A stretch of DNA of 64,000 nt from Flavivirga spongiicola (lineage in GTDB: Bacteria > Bacteroidota > Bacteroidia > Flavobacteriales > Flavobacteriaceae): contig NZ_JAUOEO010000001.1 of the NCBI RefSeq assembly GCF_030540825.1, positions 1,399,001 through 1,463,000 on the forward strand, in the 5' to 3' direction. Below, piece after piece: positions 34,342 through 43,860 of this stretch; the stretch's first letter is position 1, and every line of letters begins with the position of its first letter. The notes beneath the pieces are model-generated. The model saw nothing but the letters and a program-made list of their open reading frames with translations. It was not told where the DNA came from and did not search any database. The position numbers were made by a program, and so were the translations under genes.

Positions 34342-36042
34342 CTATCTACCTGTCCACCATACAGGTGTAGTCGTGTTGTCTTTACCGGCTACATCAGCAT
34401 AATTTGGATTACTACCAGCTTCTGCTGGAGAATAAAATAATCTCTCCAACCATTCCACTTTACCCTCCATTGGGTGTAGTAATTGGCCGTGATCTTTCAT
34501 TAATCGTCTTGCTTCACTCCATATTTCATAGGTGTTATAAATATTTAAGTGAGCCACTTTCTGTTCAAAAATATCAACAATCTTCTCATCATTTGTTAAA
34601 CCTGTAAAATCTGCCGTTTTAGAAGCCAAAAATGTCGCAACATGAGCTGGATCCTTTGCTACTTTATAATCATCATTTACAAACTCCAAAGGAGGTGTCG
34701 AATTTTCAGTTAGTGTGTTTGTTGAATTTTGCTCATAATACCAATCAATTGATAATTCAATTGCTTTTCTATAAGAATCCTCAGCTGGAATGGTAACAAC
34801 GCCTGGGAAACGAACAGCAGCTTCAGCTAAAAGTAAATGTGTTTCACTAGGTGTCATGGTAGGCCATTTATTTTTGTCATTTAAATAAGTAACTCTATTA
34901 TACTTAGACAAATCTTGTTCCTCATTATTCCAAGAGGAGTTAGCTGGATAACGGTTACCATTTACAATATCTGCTGCAATTTCTGGAGTTAAAAGTGCTG
35001 CTAAATATGCTTCGGAATCCGCCTTATTATAATGTGGAACGGGAATATAGCGTCCATCGGTTGCCGGTTGAAAAACCACATAAGCTCTCGGGTCTACCGT
35101 ATTATCCTGCACTTGTTTATAATTGAATATGTCTTCCAAAATAAATTTTGGTGCATTCATATCCCAGCCTCTTTCTTGAAAACCTCTTGGAAAAGCCCCA
35201 CCATCTCCATACGTAGTTAATCTTACTTTATCTACTTCAGCAATACCTATGAAGTCACTGCTTTCTGTCACCAAAGATTCACCATTTAACTCTGCCAATA
35301 CTTCTTGAGTTTTAGCCGGCGCCACAATAGAAAGTCTCATGGCCATTCTTAATCGTAAAGAGTTCGCAAATTTTATCCATTTATTTAAATCGCCTTCATT
35401 TAAAATGTCCTGTTGGCTTAATTCAGCTTGAACAGCAGTTGAAAGATTCAAAGACTTTAAAGCAGCCACAGTCGTTTTTAAATTATCTAAGGTTGTATTA
35501 TAAACAACTTCTTGAGAATCAAACTTAGGGTAAAAAATACCATCACGTCCTTGTCCGGCTTCCAAAAATGGGATATCATCATAAGCATCTGTCATACGTT
35601 GAAAAGCAAAAGCTTTTACAATAGATGATAAATGTATATAAACTTCATTATCGGCTTGTTCTTCTTCAGACATACCATCATAAATAGCCTGTATTTTACT
35701 CAATCCTTTCATAAAATTAAGCGAGCCTCTATCTTGTAATTGTCTGTGAAAACTAGGTCCACTCCAATCTTGGATCACAATCCATTCTGATCCAGACCAG
35801 TGAAAAATATACATACCAAGCCCTGTTACTTTATTTAACTGACGGTATTCATGATATTTAGGTGCATAGTCTGCACGAAACAAAACGGGTTCTTGCAAAG
35901 TACCTGTAAACAAAAACGGAATATTCTCTTCTGTTATTTTGTTAGGATCATTAAACTCTTGCTCTATTCTATCATCACTACATGAAGAAGCAATAATTAA
36001 AAGAAAGCATGATACTATACTATATATTATTATTTTTTTCAT
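34342..36042 (-). CDS. SusD-like outer-membrane lipoprotein (SusD/RagB superfamily)
   Basis: This 566-residue protein has a lipoprotein signal with Cys21 (ASSCSDD), and the acidic residues after the Cys favour surface exposure. Its pattern, with NDPNKITEENIPFLFTGTLQ at the N-terminus and a TPR-rich body, fits the SusD-like group of nutrient-binding lipoproteins. The C-terminal NTYEIWSEARRLM is the usual end motif. It follows susC by 24 bases. The susDC pair sits between intact metK and a truncated metK tail, so it may be acquired cargo. The ligand is unknown. Confidence 0.9.
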   Translation of the reverse strand: MKKIIIYSIVSCFLLIIASSCSDDRIEQEFNDPNKITEENIPFLFTGTLQEPVLFRADYAPKYHEYRQLNKVTGLGMYIFHWSGSEWIVIQDWSGPSFHRQLQDRGSLNFMKGLSKIQAIYDGMSEEEQADNEVYIHLSSIVKAFAFQRMTDAYDDIPFLEAGQGRDGIFYPKFDSQEVVYNTTLDNLKTTVAALKSLNLSTAVQAELSQQDILNEGDLNKWIKFANSLRLRMAMRLSIVAPAKTQEVLAELNGESLVTESSDFIGIAEVDKVRLTTYGDGGAFPRGFQERGWDMNAPKFILEDIFNYKQVQDNTVDPRAYVVFQPATDGRYIPVPHYNKADSEAYLAALLTPEIAADIVNGNRYPANSSWNNEEQDLSKYNRVTYLNDKNKWPTMTPSETHLLLAEAAVRFPGVVTIPAEDSYRKAIELSIDWYYEQNSTNTLTENSTPPLEFVNDDYKVAKDPAHVATFLASKTADFTGLTNDEKIVDIFEQKVAHLNIYNTYEIWSEARRLMKDHGQLLHPMEGKVEWLERLFYSPAEAGSNPNYADVAGKDNTTTPVWWTGR

Positions 36043-36066
36043 AATTACTATTTTTTACTTTACAAA

Positions 36067-39000
36067 TTAAAAGCCCATGTTTACACTAAGCCCAAAAGAT
36101 CTGCTAACCGGAATAGCACTATTTTCTATCGGAGATCTGGTACCATTTACAGATTCTGGATTCACATTAGGTAAATCTGTAAACAAATATGCCAAATTGT
36201 TTACATAAGCAGATATTCTCAACTTACTCAAGTTCGCTTTTGATGTGATACTTTTTGGAGCATTCCATCCAAGTGCCACTCTTCGTATTGATAAGTAATC
36301 ACTCTTAAAAATACGATCTTCAAAAATGGCTTGATCACCTTGCCAATATTGTTGGTAATAGGTTTGTGCAGGTATAATAACATCGTTAGCTTGACCTGTA
36401 TTTTCATTCACTCCTGGAATTATTAATCCATCATGGAAAATAAACCCGTAACGAGAGTCGGCTGGAACGGCAGCACTATGCGAATCTAACCCAACGATAC
36501 TTCCTGAGTCATTTACATAATAAGGTAATCCTCCATTAGCTTCATCTCTATAGGCTACAGTTGACTTAGCATTTCCTGTTCCAACTAAGAACTGTTCTGT
36601 TGTAGACGGTAAAACACCTCCAAATTGAAAGTTTAAACCAATGTTAAGATCGAAATTTTTATATTGGAATGTAGAATTAAAACCTCCTGTTATATCTGGT
36701 CTTATATTACCTACTTTCTTCCACTCAGAACGATCAACAATAAATTGACCATTATCTGCTATAAGTTGTTCTCCTGCTTCATTCCTTGCATAAGGATGCA
36801 CAAATACATCTCCAAATTCTTCTCCTCTTTCTGCTCTAACCTGTAAGGCATTTTCACTTATCCCTGTTCTTAAAAAGTGTATATCGACACCATCTGTAAG
36901 ATCTGTAACTGTAGATTTAACTCCTGATAGTGACAAACTTGCATTCCAAGAAAAATTTTCTGTCAAAATAGGTTTTCCTTTAAATAACACTTCCCATCCG
37001 TTAGTTTCTACTTGTCCAGCATTAATTGTAATTTGATTAAACCCTGACGATTGCGGAACATCCACACCCATTATCTGATCGTAAGTGTCTGACATATAAT
37101 AGGAGGCTTCAAATCCAAATCTATTATTGTTGAAAAAATTCATATCGATACCAAATTCAACTTCTCTTTTTCGTTCTGGCTTTAAGTTTGGAGGAGGCAA
37201 CCTGTTATCAACACGAAAATATGGACTATTTCCATAAGTTCCAGCATTAAAAGCATCAACTCCAAAGTATCTCGGTCCTGGTCTTCCCACATCTGCCCAC
37301 GAAACTCGTAGCTTAGCAAATTTTATAACGTCAGGTAAGTCTAAACTTTGCGAAGCTAACCATGAAGCACTGGCACCTGGGTAGAAATAACTATTGTTAT
37401 CTTTAGGTAATATAGAACTAACATCATTACGTCCTTGAACTTCTAAAAAAAGTTGTTCTCTATAACTTAATTGAGCAGAACCATAAAAGCCATACATCGT
37501 ATCTGAACCAAAGCCATGGTTTAATTGTGCACCATTTGGATTTGTCGTATTGTTTAATGAAAACCAATTTTCTACAAACATGGTTTGGTTAATAGAGCCT
37601 CCGGAACTCCTATCTCTATTACTGGTGTAGGCCATACCTAATAAACCATCAACTCTAAAATCATCATTAATCTTATAATCAAAAATCAAGTCAGATTGCC
37701 CATAAAGTTTAAAAATATTTCTATTATTAACAGAATATCGTCCTTGTCCATCATCTTCAAGTGGTCTAGTAAAAAACCTTTTATCCTCAGTCTCCAACAA
37801 TGTTAAGTCAATTCCTACGCGAGTACTCCAAGTTAACCATTTAGCAAGATCGAAGTCTATTTTTAACGATTGAACTAAGTGATGTCTTTGCTCTCTATTA
37901 ATATTTCTGTTTTGGTTCCATAAATAACCAGCAACACTTGTTAATCCTCCTAAACCAGTGGCTGCACCTTCTTCACCAAAAACATAATAGCCGTCTTCGT
38001 TTATAATATTCTGTTTTAATAAATCAATTTTAGTATCTCTTCTTAAACCATCAGAAATTAAGGCTTGAAGACGGTTAGGCGCATTAAGATTATCTGCATA
38101 AAAATAAGATGTATTAAAACCAACATGCACTTTATCCGAAGCATTTAAATTTGCACTTATATTAACATTATGGCTTTCTTGTCCAGAATTAACAACTAAT
38201 CCACCAAAATCCTTATAAGTATATGATGCTCTAAAATTCCCTATGTCTCCTGCATTTGAAAAGGAAATGGTCTGGCTCGTTTGATGTCCACTATCAAATA
38301 ACTCTTTAGTATTATCTGGTTGTGCCGTATAAGGTCTTGCAACACCATCCCACCATACAATATTACGTCCGTCTAATCTAGGACCAAAACTACCTGGAGG
38401 CGTATTATTTGGATATGATTCAACACCATCTCTTAATAAAAAGCCATCGTTGCTTACTTCGTCTGCAGGAGTTCCTGCTACAAAAGCATTAGCTCCCGAT
38501 CCAAACTGATTTTGGTATTCAGGAACAAAAGCAACTTCAGACCAAGAAAAATTAGAGCTAATTTCTACCCCTAAACCTTTTCTTCTCTTACCCGTTTTTG
38601 TGGTAATAAGCACCACACCATTAGCACCTAAACCACCATATAAAACAGCTGCCTTGGCACCTTTTAAAACTTCAATAGAAGCAATATCTGCTGCATTGAT
38701 GTCATTAATACCAGTTCCTCTGTCTCGACTCGCATCTGAAACCTCTGTTTCTTCATCAAAAATAGGGATCCCATCAACAACAAATAAAGGTCTTGTTGAT
38801 GATTCAGAATTAAGTGCGATCGTATTACGAATGTTTACAATCATACCACCTGTTGGTCCTCCAGCTCCAGTCTGTATTACAACACCTGCAGCATTTCCGT
38901 ATAAGGACTCCAATGGATTTACTGGTGACCCTGCCACTTCGATCTGCTCAGATTTTATAGTAGACACTGCATACCCAAGAGATTTCTTTTCTCTCTTTAT

Positions 39001-39336
39001 TCCTAAGGCCGTTACTACTATCTCATCTAATTGATTTGCATCTTCTTCTAAAGACACATCAATTGTTGCTTGGCTATTTACAACAACTTCCTTTGATGTG
39101 TAACCAATATAAGTAAACACTAACGTCGCAGATGTACTTGAAACGTTTATACTATATTTTCCATCAAAATCGGTAGACACTCCATTAGAGGTCCCCTTTA
39201 CAATAATGTTAGCCCCAGCCAATGGGATTCCGCTGTTACCATCGGTAACAACGCCGGTTACTGTTGTTTGAGCTTCGGCATACTGAAATCCGAACAAGCA
39301 AAATACAAACAGTAGTTTTAATACTTTTTGAATCAT
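36067..39336 (-). CDS. SusC/RagA-family TonB-linked outer-membrane receptor
   Basis: This 1089-residue protein has a signal peptide (cleavage near 22, AEAQ). A regulatory-like beta domain follows (about 25-115; VTGVVTDGNSGIPLAGANI), then the plug with LDEIVVTALGI and the SusC signature LYGGLGANGVVLITTKTG, and a beta-barrel ending SVNMGF. It forms the transport channel for the SusD-like partner encoded just downstream. A 44-base direct repeat and degenerate sequence lie upstream, then the metK-tail copy. It is on the same strand as the BNR/LamG protein at 40065 but the intervening 728 bases make a single transcript doubtful. Confidence 0.95.
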   Translation of the reverse strand: MIQKVLKLLFVFCLFGFQYAEAQTTVTGVVTDGNSGIPLAGANIIVKGTSNGVSTDFDGKYSINVSSTSATLVFTYIGYTSKEVVVNSQATIDVSLEEDANQLDEIVVTALGIKREKKSLGYAVSTIKSEQIEVAGSPVNPLESLYGNAAGVVIQTGAGGPTGGMIVNIRNTIALNSESSTRPLFVVDGIPIFDEETEVSDASRDRGTGINDINAADIASIEVLKGAKAAVLYGGLGANGVVLITTKTGKRRKGLGVEISSNFSWSEVAFVPEYQNQFGSGANAFVAGTPADEVSNDGFLLRDGVESYPNNTPPGSFGPRLDGRNIVWWDGVARPYTAQPDNTKELFDSGHQTSQTISFSNAGDIGNFRASYTYKDFGGLVVNSGQESHNVNISANLNASDKVHVGFNTSYFYADNLNAPNRLQALISDGLRRDTKIDLLKQNIINEDGYYVFGEEGAATGLGGLTSVAGYLWNQNRNINREQRHHLVQSLKIDFDLAKWLTWSTRVGIDLTLLETEDKRFFTRPLEDDGQGRYSVNNRNIFKLYGQSDLIFDYKINDDFRVDGLLGMAYTSNRDRSSGGSINQTMFVENWFSLNNTTNPNGAQLNHGFGSDTMYGFYGSAQLSYREQLFLEVQGRNDVSSILPKDNNSYFYPGASASWLASQSLDLPDVIKFAKLRVSWADVGRPGPRYFGVDAFNAGTYGNSPYFRVDNRLPPPNLKPERKREVEFGIDMNFFNNNRFGFEASYYMSDTYDQIMGVDVPQSSGFNQITINAGQVETNGWEVLFKGKPILTENFSWNASLSLSGVKSTVTDLTDGVDIHFLRTGISENALQVRAERGEEFGDVFVHPYARNEAGEQLIADNGQFIVDRSEWKKVGNIRPDITGGFNSTFQYKNFDLNIGLNFQFGGVLPSTTEQFLVGTGNAKSTVAYRDEANGGLPYYVNDSGSIVGLDSHSAAVPADSRYGFIFHDGLIIPGVNENTGQANDVIIPAQTYYQQYWQGDQAIFEDRIFKSDYLSIRRVALGWNAPKSITSKANLSKLRISAYVNNLAYLFTDLPNVNPESVNGTRSPIENSAIPVSRSFGLSVNMGF

Positions 39337-39400
39337 TAAAATTTAGTTTTTAAGTTAATAGCCATAAATATTATAAAAACCGGAAATAACGAATGCCTTT

Positions 39401-39486
39401 TTTCGACCAACGACTATTCTAAAATGGTGGAGGAATATATTTTTTTTCGACCAACGACAACCCTAAAAATGGTAGAAGAATTATTT
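39401..39486. repeat. Two-copy 44-base direct repeat upstream of susC
   Basis: TTTCGACCAACGAC occurs at 39401-39414 and again at 39445-39458, each followed by a CTAAAAATGGTRGARGAAT-type segment, so the period is 44 bases. It lies 65-150 bases before the susC start (minus strand), where activator-binding sites or a duplicated promoter would be. Confidence 0.7.
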
Positions 39487-39548
39487 AACTTAATTTTTCC
39501 AATAAAGCATTATTCACAATTAAATTATAAATTGATAGTTAAATAGCA

Positions 39549-39757
39549 ATGGCTGAATTAGAAAGACATACTTTATCGGATGAACAGCTTATTTTGACTG
39601 GAACAATCATACTTTTATTGGTAAAGTAAATGATACAAACTCATACGAATCTAATACCTTAAGGCTATGTAGATTGGACACGAATTCTAGCCTGTAAAGG
39701 CTTGAAATCTGTAGACAGATTAATTAGTCCACGCTTATTACGTGGCAGGAATATGGA
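39549..39757 (+). pseudogene. Possible degenerate ORF of unknown origin
   Basis: Open stretches occur in three successive frames: ATG at 39549 (MAELERHTLSDEQLILTG, stop at 39627-39629), then NHTFIGKVNDTNSYESNT, then YVDWTRILACKGLKSV up to the metK-tail copy. The smooth hand-over between frames suggests a frameshifted gene remnant, but I do not recognise the family. The stretch abuts the metK fragment and may be debris from the integration event. The rest of the gap 39337-40064 holds the direct repeat, the metK tail and a REP-like element. Confidence 0.25.
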
Positions 39758-39894
39758 ATATGGGACATAACAATGAAACCGTTACTAAAACATTTACGCA
39801 GCCTAATGGAGAAACTACGACGCTAGATGTTGAGTTATTTACTTGGGAAAAGCTAGATTATGTTGGCAAAGTAAAAACAGCTTTTAGTTTATAA
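39758..39894 (+). pseudogene. 5'-truncated copy of the metK 3' end
   Basis: This matches 34059-34195, the end of intact metK, in direct orientation. The frame is open to the stop: the first part, [20 protein letters not shown], is almost identical to MetK, and the last ten residues differ at six positions. Many differences are at third codon positions (for example CCCAACGG versus CCTAATGG), which indicates separate evolution as a functional metK before truncation. No start codon region or promoter belongs to it. With intact metK it brackets susDC. The original terminator arms follow it. Confidence 0.9.
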
Positions 39895-39925
39895 ATTATA
39901 AGCTCTTTATACATATTAAAAAGAG

Positions 39926-40044
39926 GTCTAAAAAGTAAGTTCGATGTCATATTAAACTTGTCGAAATATTTTTAACTTATTGATAATCAATATCGGTTTC
40001 GACAGGCTCAACCTCACAGATCAAATTATAAAGACTTTTTAGAC
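39926..40044. repeat. metK-type terminator split by a REP-like insertion
   Basis: GTCTAAAAAGT (39926-39936) pairs with ACTTTTTAGAC (40034-40044), the same arms as the intact metK terminator. The loop, about 11 bases there, here holds about 97 bases containing an extragenic repeat with TGTCGAAA/TTTCGACA arms and flanking GTTGAGCC-like sequence. The repeat seems to have inserted into the terminator loop. Confidence 0.65.
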
Positions 40045-40064
40045 AGACTCCTTTTCTTTATTGT

Positions 40065-43000
40065 TCACTTCACTTTTGCTTCTTGCCCAGTAAATAGTTC
40101 TTTATACTTATTTTTATTAACATTATTAAATGAGTGATAAAAAATCATATTTTTCTCTGATACATCACCAATTTCGTTAGCTGTTATCGCTTTATTCCAT
40201 ATTTTCAATTCATCAATCGCTCCTTGCATTGGCATTAAGCCTTGCACATCGGAAAACAGGTAAAGATTAAACAATGAATTAATACTAATTGCTGCTTCTG
40301 CTTTATTCATTTCTTTTTCAGCAACTTTTTTTCCATCTAAATAGGCTTGTACTTTTCCATCTCGATCAAAAGCTACCACCACTTGATTCCATTTATCCAT
40401 TTTAATTGGAAAACGGAATTGCTCAGTTGCAGGAGGAGTCCTATCACCTTCTCGCTCGTTACCTCCTGTAGCATTATATTTAGCAGTATACTTTAAAATA
40501 AGAGAGCCATCTTGCACAGCTACTAGCCAACCTTTAGCATCATGATCATTAAATCTTCTATTAGCTATTACCACGCCATCACTATTAGGCTTTAGATTAA
40601 AACTAACTGTAAAATCTTGGTTTGCTCCGAAATAATCATAATACCCCAAATCAAACGAATTCCCGTTGCCAATCAATACTTGTTCTTTTTCTAAAGTTTT
40701 TAGGGTTTTTACTTTTTTTAACCTCAATTCTTTTGTTTCTAAAACAACCTCAGGAGCATATTTTGGAGATAATTTACACGAAATTCTATCCTTGTTTTTA
40801 ATGTCTTTAGAAGTAAAAAACATGGAATTTGTTCCTTTACGAACACCATTAACCATCCATTCGTAATTATAATATTCTGGTAAATGATAAAGAATATCTA
40901 ACCCAAAAGTTCTAAAGTTTTTACTACCACTCATTTCAACAACTTCAACCTCTTCTTGTAAAAAACGTTCATATACAGCCTCAAGATCAGATTCCCAAAC
41001 TCCTCTTCCATAACTTGATGCTAACATTTTTTGCGAAGGATAATCAATAACCATATCACTAAAACCATTTAGATTATAACCGTCCATCCATTTTTTCCAT
41101 TTTGCTTCATTAGCATTTAAATAATAGATTCCATGAGGTCTCATAAACTGTCCATCTCCTTCCGCAGCTAGCGCATACAAATCACGAGGTGATCCTTCGT
41201 GGTATATTAATTTTAATATTGATGCATTTGGTAGGCCTTCTGAAATTGTATTCCATGTTATACCAGAATCAAGACTTTCAAAAACTTTTCCTTTTTTAGA
41301 TCCTACCCAAATACGATTGGGATTGTTAGGGTCTACTGCTCCAAAAGTAATATCGCCTGTTGGAGTCTTGTATTTTTTCCATGTATTGCCTTTATCAGTA
41401 CTAATCAATATTGCTTCAGATGAAATTGCTGTAAAGCGTTCATCTTCTGTACGAGATATATTAAAGCTACTTACAGTACCAGTTGCAGGTAGTTTTAGCA
41501 TATTAGCAGTTTGGTCTTTATCTTTTATATGATATACTTGTTTAACTCTTTTTCTACGATCTTTTGGTGATTGGTAAACAACTACTGCTTCTTCTGGGTT
41601 TCGATAATTAACTGCTATTTGAGGTCTACCCCACGACGTAATGTTTGGACTATCTCTTCTTCCTAATTCAAAAAGTCCTTTTATTTCATTTCCATTTCCA
41701 CAACGGCAGGATGGAAAATAGGCGATATTAGTATAAGGATGTATAAATACGACATCGCCTTCATAACCTCTTACCCACTGCCATTCTTTATATTGGTAAG
41801 ACTCTATACCAACATCTTGGGTATTTCCAATAACATATCGATCTCCAAACTCATTAACCTTTACTGAATAAAATAACATGGCCATCATATCTCCTGTAAT
41901 TTCAACCCAATTATCAAAACCAATTTCTGGATCTCTCATATATAAGCCTGAATCACAAGCCTTATAAGCTCTACTTTTGTGTTTTGGATGAAATTTAATC
42001 ACATGGCTATCTGCCGAATGGCTAGCAAACTTATTTAAACGAATACTCCCGTCCTTTTGCCTCGACATATGTCTCCCAATCAAACCGGTACCGTCCCAAT
42101 TCTTTCCTCCATCTGTTGTCTCTGTCATAGAGTTCATTGCTGTTATCATTTCATTAGGATTTGACGGGTTCACCGCAAAACAATGCAACCAACTTCCAAC
42201 GAAACCACCACTCCCATAAACAGATTTTTTATAGCCTATTCCTTTATCCATATTTTGGATTGTATCCCATGTTTTTGCTTTATCCTTAGAGAGGTACAAA
42301 GCTGTCTTTGGAAAATTATCTTCCTTATTTCTATCACTTTTATTAGTAGTAATTAAATATACCCAATCAGGATTGGATTCAATTGTTGTTACAGATGAAA
42401 AACTTCCATTGGGTTTTGGAAAATCAAATACGTTTTTAAACGTTAACCCTCCATCTATAGATTTATATAATTTATGTGTAGTTGGTGCATAAATTATTTT
42501 AGGGTTTGTTGGGTGAAATGCTATTTCTAAATATTCTTCTTCATGTGAGGGACTTGGAAAGTGTTTCCATGTCATTCCCAAATCATGACTAACATGAAGT
42601 CCTTTTCCCCAAGATCCCGATTTTTTACCATGATCACGGCCAATAGTAGTACAAACCATAATTACATCTCCTGTATTTTTATCTCGAGCTACTATAGACC
42701 TTTTAAAATCGGTCAAAAATATGGGTTCTCCATTTTTATCTTTTACTCGAACCCAATGCTTTCCTCTATCTTCTGTAATATAATAATGCCCATACTTGCT
42801 AACATAGTAAATCTTATCAAAATTATCTGGATCAACAATTATTTCACTGTCTGTAATTCTTGCTTCCAATTCTGGAATATTATCGGTTATACACTCCCAA
42901 TGTCTACCCTGATCTTCTGTGTACCAAATACCATTAGCATCAGGCGCTGCATACATACGATCTCCATTATTCGGATCAAACTCAACGTCTACAATTCTTC

Positions 43001-43112
43001 CAACTCCAGGTGTAAGCGCTATATTTTTCCATACACCAGGGTTTCTTTCCTTTTCTTGTGCAAACATGCACATACAAGCAAGTAGTAATGTGGATAAAAA
43101 TTGATATTTCAT
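40065..43112 (-). CDS. Secreted BNR/sortilin-type beta-propeller protein with C-terminal LamG domain
   Basis: This 1015-residue protein has a signal peptide (cleavage near 18). It is mostly built of BNR/Asp-box and sortilin-like repeats, for example GIWYTEDQGRHWECI, YYITEDRGKHWVRV, LYKSIDGGLTF, ALYLSKDKAKTWDTI and ILISTDKGNTWKKY. These form one or two beta-propellers as in GH74 xyloglucanases or sialidase-like proteins. Residues about 835-1000 form a LamG/concanavalin-like domain (FTVSFNLKPNSDG, AYLDGKKVAEKEM, IDELKIWNKAITANEIG) that could bind glycans. Catalytic aspartates cannot be assigned by eye, so enzyme activity is uncertain. It probably works with the susDC genes at 34-39 kb. Confidence 0.85.
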   Translation of the reverse strand: MKYQFLSTLLLACMCMFAQEKERNPGVWKNIALTPGVGRIVDVEFDPNNGDRMYAAPDANGIWYTEDQGRHWECITDNIPELEARITDSEIIVDPDNFDKIYYVSKYGHYYITEDRGKHWVRVKDKNGEPIFLTDFKRSIVARDKNTGDVIMVCTTIGRDHGKKSGSWGKGLHVSHDLGMTWKHFPSPSHEEEYLEIAFHPTNPKIIYAPTTHKLYKSIDGGLTFKNVFDFPKPNGSFSSVTTIESNPDWVYLITTNKSDRNKEDNFPKTALYLSKDKAKTWDTIQNMDKGIGYKKSVYGSGGFVGSWLHCFAVNPSNPNEMITAMNSMTETTDGGKNWDGTGLIGRHMSRQKDGSIRLNKFASHSADSHVIKFHPKHKSRAYKACDSGLYMRDPEIGFDNWVEITGDMMAMLFYSVKVNEFGDRYVIGNTQDVGIESYQYKEWQWVRGYEGDVVFIHPYTNIAYFPSCRCGNGNEIKGLFELGRRDSPNITSWGRPQIAVNYRNPEEAVVVYQSPKDRRKRVKQVYHIKDKDQTANMLKLPATGTVSSFNISRTEDERFTAISSEAILISTDKGNTWKKYKTPTGDITFGAVDPNNPNRIWVGSKKGKVFESLDSGITWNTISEGLPNASILKLIYHEGSPRDLYALAAEGDGQFMRPHGIYYLNANEAKWKKWMDGYNLNGFSDMVIDYPSQKMLASSYGRGVWESDLEAVYERFLQEEVEVVEMSGSKNFRTFGLDILYHLPEYYNYEWMVNGVRKGTNSMFFTSKDIKNKDRISCKLSPKYAPEVVLETKELRLKKVKTLKTLEKEQVLIGNGNSFDLGYYDYFGANQDFTVSFNLKPNSDGVVIANRRFNDHDAKGWLVAVQDGSLILKYTAKYNATGGNEREGDRTPPATEQFRFPIKMDKWNQVVVAFDRDGKVQAYLDGKKVAEKEMNKAEAAISINSLFNLYLFSDVQGLMPMQGAIDELKIWNKAITANEIGDVSEKNMIFYHSFNNVNKNKYKELFTGQEAKVK

Positions 43113-43486
43113 ATTTATTATAGCTTTTTAATACGATTACATTTTTCTATATTCTGATTAAACTAGACACTTATGAAGTATAAATACAACATGATCAAAA
43201 ACAAGTTTAATTAGTCAAAGAACAGCAAATTGATTTTATATAAAAATTTATTTTCAATACTTTAACAATTAGTAAAAGTATTTTAGTATAAGGCGAAAAT
43301 ATAATTCATCATTTTTATGAAAAACAGAAACCTTAAAAAGATACAGTGGTATTACCCATGAAACAAAAAACCTTAGATATAAAGTTTTCTTTTTCAATTT
43401 CTTCACGAGAAGAATAAGTTTAAATACCTTCGTTTCCCATTCTTAAAAAAATCAACACTATTTTGCAAATAAATGAGTCTGAATGA

Positions 43487-43526
43487 AAATGCAGACTTTT
43501 TGAGTTAAAGTGGGGAGAGCAGGATT
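43487..43526 (-). repeat. Copy of the tRNA-Tyr 3' end (att-like), copy A
   Basis: 43510-43526 repeats the last 17 bases of tRNA-Tyr (47060-47076). The bases to its left, including GAGTTAA and a terminator-type hairpin (AGTCTG/CAGACT at 43477-43496), resemble the sequence just beyond the real tRNA. It is in direct orientation and lies beyond the three-gene cargo at 43.9-46.5 kb, as expected for the distal junction of an element integrated at the tRNA 3' end. Apart from this and the 88-base repeat that follows, the gap 43113-43860 shows no gene. Confidence 0.75.
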
Positions 43527-43602
43527 AAATATCCTAGTTCTCCATTTGTAAAAATGAAAAGTTACACCGCTATTACGGTACACTTTTTTTGTTTCAAAAT
43601 AT
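43515..43602. repeat. 88-base repeat, copy A (starts inside the tRNA-tail core)
   Basis: It aligns without gaps to 46899-46986, with about 15 mismatches by eye. Both begin with GAGAGCAGGATT, the tRNA-Tyr 3' sequence, and both end in a hairpin whose arms run into ACTTTTTTT. It looks like the inner end of an integrated element. Confidence 0.75.
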
Positions 43603-43860
43603 TCAATAACTGTAGCTAATCGTGGTAGACTTAAATTAAAACCACCTTACCTCATATTATTACTACTACTCCATGATATCCAACTATTTATGCACATCCA
43701 ATTGCACACTAAAACTTTAAAAAGAACTTTGTAGATATAATTTAAAATTTTTTAGCATCATAAAAGTGCAAAAATAATATTAGAAATTTATAAAAGAAGC
43801 TTTCCATACCTTCTTTCTCTCTTCAAAAATGGACTACCTCAAGCCAATGGAACTAGGAGT

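Noticed and set aside
34342..43112. A single intact polysaccharide utilisation operon from the BNR protein to SusD
   Set aside because: The 728 bases between the BNR/LamG gene and susC hold a metK fragment, a REP-like element and degenerate sequence, so a continuous operon cannot be supported.
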